NCBI GenBank assembly: GCA_965226785.1
Contig: CBDDEC010000001.1
Coordinates: forward strand, 1-64,000
Direction: 5' to 3'
Length of the DNA: 64,000 nt
From: CBDDEC01 sp965226785
Lineage (GTDB): Bacteria; Chloroflexota; Dehalococcoidia; UBA2979
Below are positions 14,954 to 23,472 of this stretch, piece after piece. Below the pieces are notes generated by a model. The model searched no databases, was not told the origin of the DNA, and saw only the letters and a program-made list of their open reading frames with translations. Made by a program: the position numbers and the translations under genes. Position 1 is the stretch's first letter, and each line of letters starts with the position of its first letter.

Positions 14954-17900
14954 ATGACGCCGAAGGTCTCCCGCCGCATGCTCAGATCACTCGCATTCGC
15001 CTTGGGCGCGGTGTTCGTCGCTGCCGCCGGCGTGGTGCTGTGGTCGTCGGCGAGCGCCGAGCCGGCCGCCTATACGCTCGATTTCGAGGGCGTCGACGAG
15101 GGGTTCACGGGCAGCGCGTTCTCAATAGGCGCCGGCGTGAGCGGTCCTGCGCATGCCGGACTGATCACAGTTGGCGGCGGCGCGATCACGTTCGACGCGG
15201 ACTGCGATCCGTCCTGCAGCGGCGGCGATCCGGACCTCTTCGCGCCCGGGCAGGGGAACATCCTCGTCATCTCGGACGGCAACCCATCCGACCCGGGTGA
15301 CTCCGCCGCCGGTGGGACGCTGGTCTTCAACTTCAACGCTTTCGCCCCCGTGCGCGTTAACTCAGTCGGACTGATCGACATGGAGTCAGGTGCGACCGTT
15401 CGCGTGTTCGACGTAACGGGCGAGGTCGGTGATCCGTTGCCCTTCCTCAGCGGCGATGGAGTTGCCGGAGTCGTCGCCCTAGGGCGCGATGGCATCACGC
15501 GCCTGGAGATCGAGATCAACGGCTCAGGCGGTGTGACGGGCGTTTCGTTCGAGGCTGAGCCTGATCCTCCGCCGACAGTCACGCCTGGCACGGTCACCCC
15601 TATCCCTCCGTTGCCGGTGCTGACCATCGATCTGGCGACGTCAGACGACGAGACCCGCAGCTTCCTCGTGACCGACGGCGCGCTCGCCCGCCAGCGAACC
15701 GTAACGCTCGAGCCGGGCGAGCAGCAGACGCTTAAGCTGGCCCTCGGTGCCTGGGGCGTCGAGGGCGTCGGTCAGGCTGTCACGCTCGACTTCGACGGTT
15801 GCAGCGCGGATGGTGCGAACTTCTCTGACGAGTTCGCTTGCACTATTACTGGCGATCCGATCCAGGCATCGACCATCGCGATCCAGTTCGCGCTCATCTC
15901 GCCGGCGGCCCTTGTGGTGGGCGACACCTTCACGGTCCGTGCTGGCGTCGAGATCACAGGCAGCCTTGGCGGCACGATCGGGCTCGTCGTCAGCTTCGAC
16001 GATCGAGCGCTCTCTTTTGCCGGCGCGAGCAACCCGGGGTGCCAGCTCTTCGACGGGCTGCCCGGTCTTGCGCGCGTTGCGTGCGAGGTCGGTGTGGGCG
16101 CACTGGAAAGCAATGGGGACCCGGAGACAATCTCCGGCGGCGCTTCAGTGAACTTCCAGGCGCGGCGCGCCGGCGCGACGACGCTGATCGCGCATGCTTC
16201 GTTCGACGGAGCGACCGTTGGTCCGGCGACGCTCGACCTCGATATCGAATCACCACCATCCCCGCCGCCGCCACCACCACCGCCCTCCCCAACGCCGACG
16301 CCTACACCGACGGCGACGCCTACCGCGACGCCCACCGCGACGCCCACCGCGACGCCCACCGCGACGCCCACCGCGACGCCCACCGCGACGCCCACCGCGA
16401 CGCCGACTGCGATGCCACCGTTGACTCCCGAAAGCGTCGAGCCCTCGCTAGCCCTCGACGGCTCGCTTCGCGAGTTACCGCTCGCGGCGGCTGGGTTCGT
16501 ACTCGTTGACGAGCTGGTAGTGCTCAAGGTGAGCTTCGAACTCCCGATGGTGGAGGGCGGCCGCGGCGAGCGAGTCGAGGCGATCCTTGAGTTCCCGCCG
16601 GGCCTCGTGCAGCCTGACGAGGAGATGCTGCGAGCCGCCGGTTGCGAACTCTCAGGCCGCGGCGTCATCACCTGTGAAATCGAGCCGACCGAGGGCAACC
16701 TCGTCATGCGTTCGCTCGGGTTCCGCACCGTCGCGACCGGAGATCAGAGCGAGGCGAGCGCCTGGCTGCAGATCGACGGTCGCCGCACGCTCAAGAAGGT
16801 CGTCACCCTCCCCCGTATCGTCGACGAGGACGCGGTGGCGGGACATCTACGCGCCAACCTGCCCAAGCTGAACGCCGGCGATCGAGAGACGCTGCGCATC
16901 TGCGTGGCGCTCGACCTCACGTTGCGAGAGCAGCCAGCGCTGCTCGCCGGCGCCTGTGGGGGAGATCCGATCGAGCTCTCGATCAGCGATCAGGACGCGC
17001 AGAGGCTGCAGGCGGATCTCGCCTCGGCGGCCGCAGCCGCCGTCGAGGCGGGCCAGCCCGCTCCGACGGTACCGTCGGTCGAAGATCTGCTCAGTAGGGA
17101 GGACCCATTCACGTTCCCGGTGCTACTCACTGAGAGCATGGCGGTCCGCGTGACCCCGGCTCAGGAGGGGAGCTTCACGATCACCCCGGACGAGTCGGTC
17201 TTTGACCAGATTCAGACCGTGGTCGGGGGCGAGGACGTCGTGATCTGGGAATTCTCGATCGACGTACCTCAGAGCACGACACCCGACCGCTACGCGGTGA
17301 AGATCGAGTTGTTGAGCTGCACGCCGGGTGCCTCCTCGCAAACTGCCGCGGACTGCAAGCCCATTGGCGGAGACTCAGCCCCAGTGATCATTGGCGCCGC
17401 GTCGGTCGGCGCGCCGATCGTGCGGATCGCGGCCGCCCTGGGGATTGGTGCGATCGCGGTGGGCGCCCTGGGCTGGTGGCTCGGCTGGTTCGCTGTCCTC
17501 TTCGGCCCGCCGAAGGGTCCTGGCATCTTCATCAGCTACCGGCGAGCGGATCTGCAGGACCTCGCAGGGCGCATCCGTGACCGCCTCGTGCAGGACTACG
17601 GCGCGAGGCGTGTATTCATGGACGTGGAGAGCATGGCCGCCGGTGAGGACTTCGTCGATGCGATCGAGAGCACCCTCGAGGAGTGTGGCGTGTTCATCGC
17701 CCTCATCGGCGATCAGTGGCGCGGTCCCGACCAGACTGATGGCGTCGATCGCATTCTCCGGGACGGCGACTGGATCCGTCGTGAGGTCGGTCGCGCGCTC
17801 GCACGCGACGGTCTCGTGGTGATCCCGGTGCTCGTCAACGGCCAGGAAATGCCCGGCGAGGATGAGCTGCCGGCCGAACTCAGCTCGCTGCCGCGGCAGA

Positions 17901-18031
17901 ACGCCTACGTGATGCGTGCCGATCTCTTCGATCGCGACATCGAGGGCCTGATCACGGATCTTAACGAGGCGTTCGGGCGACTCACGACCGAGGCGGACGC
18001 CGCGGCGGACACCGCGGCGGTCGAGGAGTAG
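14954..18031 (+). CDS. Membrane receptor-like protein with cytoplasmic TIR domain
   Basis: A protein of about 1025 aa with an exported N-terminal part. ATG 14954 begins a typical signal (KVSRRMLRSLAFALGAVF up to ASA); 14912 and 14978 are alternatives and no start has a clear ribosome site. Numbering below is from 14912. Beta-rich extracellular regions (about 50-440 and 510-820, with cohesin-like LVVSFDDRALSF) are joined by a Pro/Thr linker of ATPT repeats (447-506). A membrane helix lies at about 838-864 and a TIR domain at about 870-1010: GIFISYRRADLQDLAGRI, RVFMDVESMAAGEDF, and Glu958 in REVGRALARDG at the place of the catalytic Glu of NAD-cleaving TIRs. Toll-like topology with an enzyme-type TIR is unusual in bacteria. 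The TPR-hydrolase gene follows in the same direction. Confidence 0.85.
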   Translation: MTPKVSRRMLRSLAFALGAVFVAAAGVVLWSSASAEPAAYTLDFEGVDEGFTGSAFSIGAGVSGPAHAGLITVGGGAITFDADCDPSCSGGDPDLFAPGQGNILVISDGNPSDPGDSAAGGTLVFNFNAFAPVRVNSVGLIDMESGATVRVFDVTGEVGDPLPFLSGDGVAGVVALGRDGITRLEIEINGSGGVTGVSFEAEPDPPPTVTPGTVTPIPPLPVLTIDLATSDDETRSFLVTDGALARQRTVTLEPGEQQTLKLALGAWGVEGVGQAVTLDFDGCSADGANFSDEFACTITGDPIQASTIAIQFALISPAALVVGDTFTVRAGVEITGSLGGTIGLVVSFDDRALSFAGASNPGCQLFDGLPGLARVACEVGVGALESNGDPETISGGASVNFQARRAGATTLIAHASFDGATVGPATLDLDIESPPSPPPPPPPPSPTPTPTPTATPTATPTATPTATPTATPTATPTATPTATPTAMPPLTPESVEPSLALDGSLRELPLAAAGFVLVDELVVLKVSFELPMVEGGRGERVEAILEFPPGLVQPDEEMLRAAGCELSGRGVITCEIEPTEGNLVMRSLGFRTVATGDQSEASAWLQIDGRRTLKKVVTLPRIVDEDAVAGHLRANLPKLNAGDRETLRICVALDLTLREQPALLAGACGGDPIELSISDQDAQRLQADLASAAAAAVEAGQPAPTVPSVEDLLSREDPFTFPVLLTESMAVRVTPAQEGSFTITPDESVFDQIQTVVGGEDVVIWEFSIDVPQSTTPDRYAVKIELLSCTPGASSQTAADCKPIGGDSAPVIIGAASVGAPIVRIAAALGIGAIAVGALGWWLGWFAVLFGPPKGPGIFISYRRADLQDLAGRIRDRLVQDYGARRVFMDVESMAAGEDFVDAIESTLEECGVFIALIGDQWRGPDQTDGVDRILRDGDWIRREVGRALARDGLVVIPVLVNGQEMPGEDELPAELSSLPRQNAYVMRADLFDRDIEGLITDLNEAFGRLTTEADAAADTAAVEE
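16312..16420 (+). repeat. 12-bp tandem repeats coding (ATPT)n linker
   Basis: About eight near-perfect 12-bp units (GCGACGCCCACC) encode the ATPT linker of the TIR receptor. Unit gain or loss would keep frame, so linker length can vary without breaking the protein. The units are too short and lack spacers, so this is not a CRISPR array. Confidence 0.85.
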
Positions 18032-18057
18032 CACTCCGCGACTAGGGAGGGGCCCCG

Positions 18058-18190
18058 ATGCCCGAGCGGATCGCCGGAAACCGCTGGATTGGTCTCTGGC
18101 GGGCGACCACGAGTGCTGTTCGTCGAGATGCAGGACTCGGCCTTCGTCGTGGCGATGAGCGACCTTAACGCGGCTGGCACGATCCTAGCG
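18058..18190 (+). pseudogene. Vestigial NUDIX hydrolase start
   Basis: ATG 18058 follows AGGGAGGGG and reads MPERIAGNRWIGLWR, clearly the paralogue of the intact NUDIX gene at 19920-20420 (MAERISGDRWIELWR). A one-base loss after about 16 codons breaks the frame; the next phase continues the homology as LFVEMQDSAFVVAM (intact gene: LFVQMQDAALVVPI). The NUDIX box is gone. The fragment lies between the TIR gene and the hydrolase gene, suggesting the ancestral operon was TIR-NUDIX-hydrolase. Confidence 0.7.
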
Positions 18191-18210
18191 GGCGATGGAA
18201 GGAAGCTGGA

Positions 18211-19776
18211 ATGACCGAAGACGTCGGCCTCAAGGCGTACCGTCAAGAAGATGCGGACGCGGCGCTGATCTTTTTGCACGGTTTCAACGGCCAGCACGAG
18301 CAGTGGTCGCAATTCGCATCACTGGTGGCCAGGGCCCCCGAGCTCGCGAGTTGGGACCTCTACAGCCTGGGGTACAGCACGAGCTCCAAGCTGGACTTTC
18401 TCAGCAGTTGGAACATCCTCTCTCCGCACCAATCCGCCGACCCTTCCATTGATTTGTTGGCCGACTATCTCCTCACGCAAGCCGGTGTGAAGCCGCTCAG
18501 TCGCTACCGGGCGCTGACGATCGTTGCGCACAGCATGGGTGGGCTGGTCGCGCAGCGGGCCATCGTGGAGAGCGAGGCGCTCGCTGGTCGCCTGAGTCAC
18601 CTGCTGCTCTATGGGACGCCGAGCAACGGACTCCAGAAGGCCGGCGTCTTCTCTCCTCTCAAGCGCCAACTAGCTAACTTCACTATCGGTAGCGCGTTCA
18701 TAACGGATCTGCGCGGCCGGTGGGACAAGGAGGTCGGCGCGGAACCTGAGTTCGGGTTCCGCGCGGTCGCCGGCGACCGAGACCGGTATATCCCTCCTAC
18801 GACATCGCTCGATCCGTTCCGGCGCGAGTACCAAGCCGTGGTGCCCGGTGACCATCTGACGATGATCCATCCGGAAAGGATCGACGCTTTGAACGTATCG
18901 CTGATCGTCGATCAAGTGGCCGACACGGGCCGCCCCCCCGGCGGTCCCTGGAACTCCGCTCGCGTTGCGGTCGAGCACGGCGATTTCCGCGAGGCGGTCG
19001 AGCAGCTCCTCCCGCACGCGGAAGAGCTCGACAGGCCTCATCTGGTCGAGTTGGCCCTCGCGCTCGAGGGCATCGGCGACCAAGAACAGGCGATCGACGT
19101 GCTGATCCGCTACGCAGGCGAGGACACTGACGCGCGCGGCACTCTGGGTGGGCGCTTCAAGCGTCGGTGGCTGCAGAGCGGGCGAGCCGAGGATGCGAAG
19201 CTGGCTCGTGAGCTCTACGAGGGTGCATACAAGGATGCCGTGAGCGCGGACAACGCTGAGCAGGCGTTCTACCACGGCATCAACATCGCCTTCATGCGGC
19301 TGGCCGGTGACCGCGATCGGGGTGCCGCAGCCGCGGTCGCGTCCGACGCCCAGGCGTTCGCCGAGCGTGCGCCGGAGGACTTCTGGAGCCTGGCAACGCT
19401 AGCGGAGGCGCTGCTATACCAAGACAAGGTCGAGGAGGCGCTCGCCATGTACGCCCGTGCCCTCAAGAGCGACCCGCCCGATCCGTGGCAAGCCGGTTCG
19501 ACATACGATCAGGCGATCGCGGTGGCGGACCAGTTGTACGGAGACACGGTTGTCGAGCGGCTCGGAACGCTCTTCGCCGCGGGTGGCGGCGGGGCCGACA
19601 CTGGTCGACCGGACGGCCCCACGATCAGCGAGAGATCCTCCGAAGGTGAGCCGCCAACTCCCCCAGCGAACGCGGCGGCTGGTGGCAAGTCACGACTCCT
19701 GCTGGCGTTCGGGGCCGTTGTGGCGATCGGCCTGTTCGTCGGTGTCGTCGCTGCGCGTCGTCTTCTCAGGCGCTAG
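18211..19776 (+). CDS. Alpha/beta hydrolase fused to TPR-S-like region with C-terminal membrane anchor
   Basis: A 521-aa protein; ATG 18211 has GGAAGGAAG upstream. Residues 15-235 form a serine esterase/lipase: oxyanion HGFNG (23-27), nucleophile elbow VAHSMGG with Ser108, a likely acid Asp189 and His215 in PGDHLTM. Residues 250-445 are helical repeats resembling the MAP3K TRAFs-binding/DUF4071 (TPR-S) region: GTLGGRFKRRWLQSG, then YHGINIAFMRLAGD, then WSLATLAEALLYQDKVEEAL. One membrane helix at 495-515 with a basic tail makes it tail-anchored. From the literature as recalled, TPR-S scaffolds are proposed to sense NAD-derived signals in prokaryotic immune systems; here the scaffold would gate the esterase in response to the neighbouring TIR. 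That function is inferred; the domain call is by eye. Confidence 0.78.
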   Translation: MTEDVGLKAYRQEDADAALIFLHGFNGQHEQWSQFASLVARAPELASWDLYSLGYSTSSKLDFLSSWNILSPHQSADPSIDLLADYLLTQAGVKPLSRYRALTIVAHSMGGLVAQRAIVESEALAGRLSHLLLYGTPSNGLQKAGVFSPLKRQLANFTIGSAFITDLRGRWDKEVGAEPEFGFRAVAGDRDRYIPPTTSLDPFRREYQAVVPGDHLTMIHPERIDALNVSLIVDQVADTGRPPGGPWNSARVAVEHGDFREAVEQLLPHAEELDRPHLVELALALEGIGDQEQAIDVLIRYAGEDTDARGTLGGRFKRRWLQSGRAEDAKLARELYEGAYKDAVSADNAEQAFYHGINIAFMRLAGDRDRGAAAAVASDAQAFAERAPEDFWSLATLAEALLYQDKVEEALAMYARALKSDPPDPWQAGSTYDQAIAVADQLYGDTVVERLGTLFAAGGGGADTGRPDGPTISERSSEGEPPTPPANAAAGGKSRLLLAFGAVVAIGLFVGVVAARRLLRR

Positions 19777-19919
19777 TCCTCGCCGCGCGCTCGAGCGTCA
19801 CCTCTTCCGACGATGATTGGCGCGATGACATCTGGCGAAGAGCAGCGCACGCGCACGCGGCGAACCGAACCAGGGTGGTCACCTCGGTCGCGGACCTCGC
19901 CCCCTCGCGACAGCTTCAT

Positions 19920-20420
19920 CTAAGCGTCGTCGCCTGTGACGGTCGTAGGCAGCCCGGCTAGGGAGAGCGCAGCAATCGTCGACGCGTCGCTGATCTGGCC
20001 AGTGGCGATGAGCGTTGGAAGTTCCTCCGGGCGTGTTGGGACTATCTCGATCTCGTGCGCCTCGTCGCCTGGAAGAGGATCCACTTCGAGACGGGTTCCG
20101 ACGAAGACATGCAAGCGTGAGCGGACGTACTTCACCATCGGTGCTACCGAGCCGGCACGGCGGAGATCGGCGCGGAGGCCGATCTCCTCGCGCAGCTCGC
20201 GATTCGCGGCTATGTGAGGGATCTCTCCCTCCTCGACCACGCCGCCGGGCAATACGAGGACTGGTGTCCCGTACGCGAGCGAAGGCTCACGAACGAGCAG
20301 CACTTCGCCGCGCTCATTGATGGGGACGACCAAGGCCGCGTCCTGCATTTGGACGAAGAGCTCGCCGCCGTCTGTGCGCCAGAGCTCAATCCAGCGGTCA
20401 CCGCTAATCCGTTCTGCCAT
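19920..20420 (-). CDS. NUDIX hydrolase (ADP-ribose pyrophosphatase-like)
   Basis: A 166-aa protein with a complete NUDIX box at residues 60-82: GVVEEGE, then RELREEIGL at the exact GX5EX7REUXEEXGU spacing. The closest everyday family is ADP-ribose pyrophosphatase/YffH-like enzymes that split nucleoside diphosphates linked to another moiety, which would suit removal of the ADP-ribose products a TIR enzyme makes. Substrate cannot be read from the sequence. It is convergent with the hydrolase gene (143 bp between them) and paralogous to the stump at 18058. Confidence 0.88.
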   Translation of the reverse strand: MAERISGDRWIELWRTDGGELFVQMQDAALVVPINERGEVLLVREPSLAYGTPVLVLPGGVVEEGEIPHIAANRELREEIGLRADLRRAGSVAPMVKYVRSRLHVFVGTRLEVDPLPGDEAHEIEIVPTRPEELPTLIATGQISDASTIAALSLAGLPTTVTGDDA

Positions 20421-20906
20421 GTAGCTCCTCGGCAGCCCCCGCCTGATTCACCGTCTTCTTCAAAATAGTCGGCGGTGAGTTCGGCCGATCTAATGTCGCC
20501 GCGAAGCCGGCGACCCCGCAGCATCCCTCGGAGCGGGATGACCGACAGTGAGCATCGAAGCTCCGAACTTCCCACTCCATGACCGTTTCGGGAAGGCTCT
20601 TGAACTATGAATGATGATCTACGGTCCCGTCTTTGAGTGTGTTGTCGCCCGGCTCCCCTCTGCCCCACCAGACACGAATGTTAGCTGCCTCGTGCAGTTC
20701 GCCGCCCTCTTCGTCTGAACGGGTGTCAATGGCGGCGCGACCGGGGATGAAACTGTCACGCCCCTTCTCCCCCTCGCTTCTCGTACTCAGAGGCGCTCGC
20801 TGACCACGGCGGACGCCAGCGCCCGCATGCTATAACCACGGCACGAGGGCGATGCGCAGCCGCGCCGTGACAGCGTCCTCCCGCGACACGTCGAGGAGGG
20901 ACAGCC
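20421..20906. other. 486-bp intergenic region
   Basis: This lies between divergent genes: NUDIX (minus) and the DUF1800 operon (plus). No coding frame with a family match and no tRNA is seen. It presumably carries both promoters. The start at 20907 is preceded by GAGGAGGGACAGCC, a good ribosome site. Confidence 0.5.
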
Positions 20907-22301
20907 ATGGCGGACGACCGCATCGAGTTGATGGCGCATCTCATGCGCCGCGTCGGGGTCGGCGCCAGCCGCGACGAGCTCGAAGAGCTGGCCGAACGAC
21001 CCTACGAAGAGGTCGTCGAGGACTTGCTCCACCCGGAGCACCACGACGATCCGGATGTCGACGCCCTCGACCGCTACTACCCCACCTCGTTCAGCCCGGA
21101 CACGCCCATGATGTGGGCGTCGCGCTGGATCTACAGCCTGGCCAACACCGAGCGGCCGCTGCGCGAGAAGATGGCGCTGTTCTGGCACCACGTCTTCGCG
21201 ACCGGCTGGTTCAAGAGCGAGAACGGGCCCGCGATGGTGAGGCAGATCGACCTGTTTCGCGAGAACGGCCTCGGGAACATGCGACAGATCCTGATCGACC
21301 TCTCGCACGACCCGGCGATGATCCACTGGCTCGACAACAGCGAGAACCACGGCGTCTCGATCAACGAGAACTACGGCCGCGAGCTCCTCGAGCTGTTCTC
21401 GATGGGCATCGGCGCCTACACCGAGGACGACATCAAGTCGGCGGCGCGGGCCTTCACCGGCTGGACCTTCAAGCAACCGATCCCCCTCTATCCCTACGGC
21501 GGCTACGGCTCGGCGTTCGTCTTCGACGAGGAGGATCACGACGCCGAGGAGAAGCTGTTCCTCGGCGAGAAGGTCGTCGACGGTGAGGACGTCATCGACG
21601 TGATCGTGAAGCAGGAGGCCTGCGCACGATTCATCTCGCGCCACCTCTACAACTTCTTCGTCGCTGACGAACCGCAGGTGCCCTCGTGGAGCGAGACGCC
21701 GCCGCAGGACGAGGCCGCGGTCGACGCGCTCGTCGCCTCGTTCATGGAGTCAGACGGCGACCTGCGCGAGGTGATGCGGACGCTGCTCAGCTCCGACTTC
21801 TTCAAGGCTGCTCGCTTCAAGCGCGTGAAGAGCCCAACCGAGTTCGTCGGTGGCGCGATCAAGCTCGCCGGCTCGCCGCAGTTCCCCGACCCCTCGGTCG
21901 CTCGCCTTGCCGGCGCGGCCATGGTGATGGGTCAGAAGCTGATGGACCCGCCCTCCGTCGAGGGCTGGCACACCGGCAAGGAGTGGCTCGACGCCGGCAC
22001 ACTGACCGAGCGCGTCAACTTTGCCGTCGAGCAGGTCATGGACACTTCGAAGCCCGGCGTGGCCGCCATCATCGACCGCGTCACGGCGGCGGGCGATGCC
22101 TCGCCCGAGGAGTTCGTCGACCGCTGCCTCGACCTGTGCGGTCCCCTCGACGTCAGTGCAGAGACGCGCTCAACGCTCGTCGAGTTCGCCGAGGAGCAGG
22201 GCCCACTCTCGTTCGACAACGGGGCGAGCGAGGACGCGCGGGCTCGCATCGGACGCATGGTGCAGCTGATCGTGGCAGCGCCCGAGTACCAGTTTGCCTA
22301 G
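20907..22301 (+). CDS. DUF1800 family protein
   Basis: A 464-aa member of the DUF1800 family, recognised by HLMRRVGVGASRDELEELA at the N-terminus, LREKMALFWHHVFATGW, YGRELLELFSMGIGAYTEDD and FTGWTF, and PPSVEGWHTGKEWL near the C-terminus. DUF1800 and DUF1501 proteins are nearly always encoded as a pair and are suspected to act in an exported or redox process, but their chemistry is unknown. Unlike many relatives it has no Tat or Sec signal. First gene of a five-gene operon; 12 bp to the next start. Confidence 0.9.
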   Translation: MADDRIELMAHLMRRVGVGASRDELEELAERPYEEVVEDLLHPEHHDDPDVDALDRYYPTSFSPDTPMMWASRWIYSLANTERPLREKMALFWHHVFATGWFKSENGPAMVRQIDLFRENGLGNMRQILIDLSHDPAMIHWLDNSENHGVSINENYGRELLELFSMGIGAYTEDDIKSAARAFTGWTFKQPIPLYPYGGYGSAFVFDEEDHDAEEKLFLGEKVVDGEDVIDVIVKQEACARFISRHLYNFFVADEPQVPSWSETPPQDEAAVDALVASFMESDGDLREVMRTLLSSDFFKAARFKRVKSPTEFVGGAIKLAGSPQFPDPSVARLAGAAMVMGQKLMDPPSVEGWHTGKEWLDAGTLTERVNFAVEQVMDTSKPGVAAIIDRVTAAGDASPEEFVDRCLDLCGPLDVSAETRSTLVEFAEEQGPLSFDNGASEDARARIGRMVQLIVAAPEYQFA

Positions 22302-22313
22302 GGAGGGCTGACG

Positions 22314-23459
22314 ATGACGACGAAGCTGCACAAGGATCCCGTAGTCGTGGTGATCCAGCTCAGCGGTGGGCTGGACTTCATGAACACATTGATCCCGTAC
22401 CAGAGCGGCATCATCCGCGACGCCCGCCCCACGGTGAGTGTGCCCCTGGAGGACACGCTGCCGCTTGATGACACGCTCGCGTGGCACCCTGCAGCGAAGG
22501 CGTTGAAAGAGCTCTACGACGCCGGCAATGTCGCCGTCGTGCAGGGCATCGGCTACGGGAACTCGAGCCGCTCCCACTTCCGCGCCATGGACATCTGGCA
22601 CACCTGCGAACCGAACGAGATCGCGACCGAGGGTTGGCTGGCCAAGGTCACCCGCGAGTTCGACCCGACCTCGGAGAATCCGCTGACGGCCGTCAGCTTT
22701 GGCCGCGGCCTGCCCAGGGCGCTCGCAGCGCCGGGCGTCACCGCCACCTCGATCGGCAACCTCGACCAGTTCGGACTGATGACGAAGGTCGAGGCGGAGG
22801 AGGAGCGCGCGCAGGACCTCGACATCTTCAAGCGTATGTATACGCCGGGGGTCGGCACCGGCATCGTGCAGGACTACCTGGCGCAGACCGGCCGCGACGT
22901 GCTCAGGGGCGCGGACATGCTGGCCGATGTGCCGTCCGGGTACTCCTCGGACATCGAGTACGCGGACAACCCGATCGCGCAGTCGTTGCGTGACGTGGCC
23001 CGCGTGCACACCGCTGGGCTCGGCACGCGCGTCTTCTATACGCAGCACGCCGGGTACGACTACCACTCGCACGAGCCAGTGATGCACCCGAAGCTGCTCA
23101 CCGAGCTGACGGAGGCGATTGCCGACTTCCTGCAGGACCTGCGCAACCACAACGCGTCCGAGGAGGTAACGATCCTTGTCTTCACCGAGTTCGGACGTCG
23201 CATCAAGGACAACGGCTCGGGGACCGACCACGGTTCTGGCGGCGGCGCCTACATCATCGGCGACAACGTCGAGGGTGGGCTCTACGGCGAATACCCCTCG
23301 ATCGACCCGGCGGACTGGCTGTACGGCGAGGATCTGCGGCACACGATCGATTTCCGTGGCATCTACGGCACGGTGCTCGACCAGTGGATGGGCGTCGACC
23401 CGACCTCGATCGTGGGCGGCACCTTCGAGCAGATCAACCCGTACAAGACGGTCGCTTAG
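22314..23459 (+). CDS. DUF1501 family protein (sulfatase-like fold)
   Basis: A 381-aa partner of the upstream DUF1800 gene. Motifs are VVVIQLSGGLDFMNTLIPY at the N-terminus, then SRSHFRAMDIWHTCEPNEI, GYDYHSHEPVMHPKLL, and TILVFTEFGRRIKDNGSGTD with DHGSGGGAYIIG, which together give the metal-ligand-like pattern of the alkaline-phosphatase/sulfatase superfamily to which DUF1501 is related. It lacks the usual Tat signal, matching its signal-less partner. The ribosome site AGGGAGG is 8 bases before ATG. Function unknown. Confidence 0.9.
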   Translation: MTTKLHKDPVVVVIQLSGGLDFMNTLIPYQSGIIRDARPTVSVPLEDTLPLDDTLAWHPAAKALKELYDAGNVAVVQGIGYGNSSRSHFRAMDIWHTCEPNEIATEGWLAKVTREFDPTSENPLTAVSFGRGLPRALAAPGVTATSIGNLDQFGLMTKVEAEEERAQDLDIFKRMYTPGVGTGIVQDYLAQTGRDVLRGADMLADVPSGYSSDIEYADNPIAQSLRDVARVHTAGLGTRVFYTQHAGYDYHSHEPVMHPKLLTELTEAIADFLQDLRNHNASEEVTILVFTEFGRRIKDNGSGTDHGSGGGAYIIGDNVEGGLYGEYPSIDPADWLYGEDLRHTIDFRGIYGTVLDQWMGVDPTSIVGGTFEQINPYKTVA

Positions 23460-23472
23460 CGGAGGCGGCACG

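Noticed and set aside
16312..16420. Possible CRISPR array
   Set aside because: The repeats are contiguous 12-mers coding a Pro/Thr linker with no spacers; no cas genes are present.
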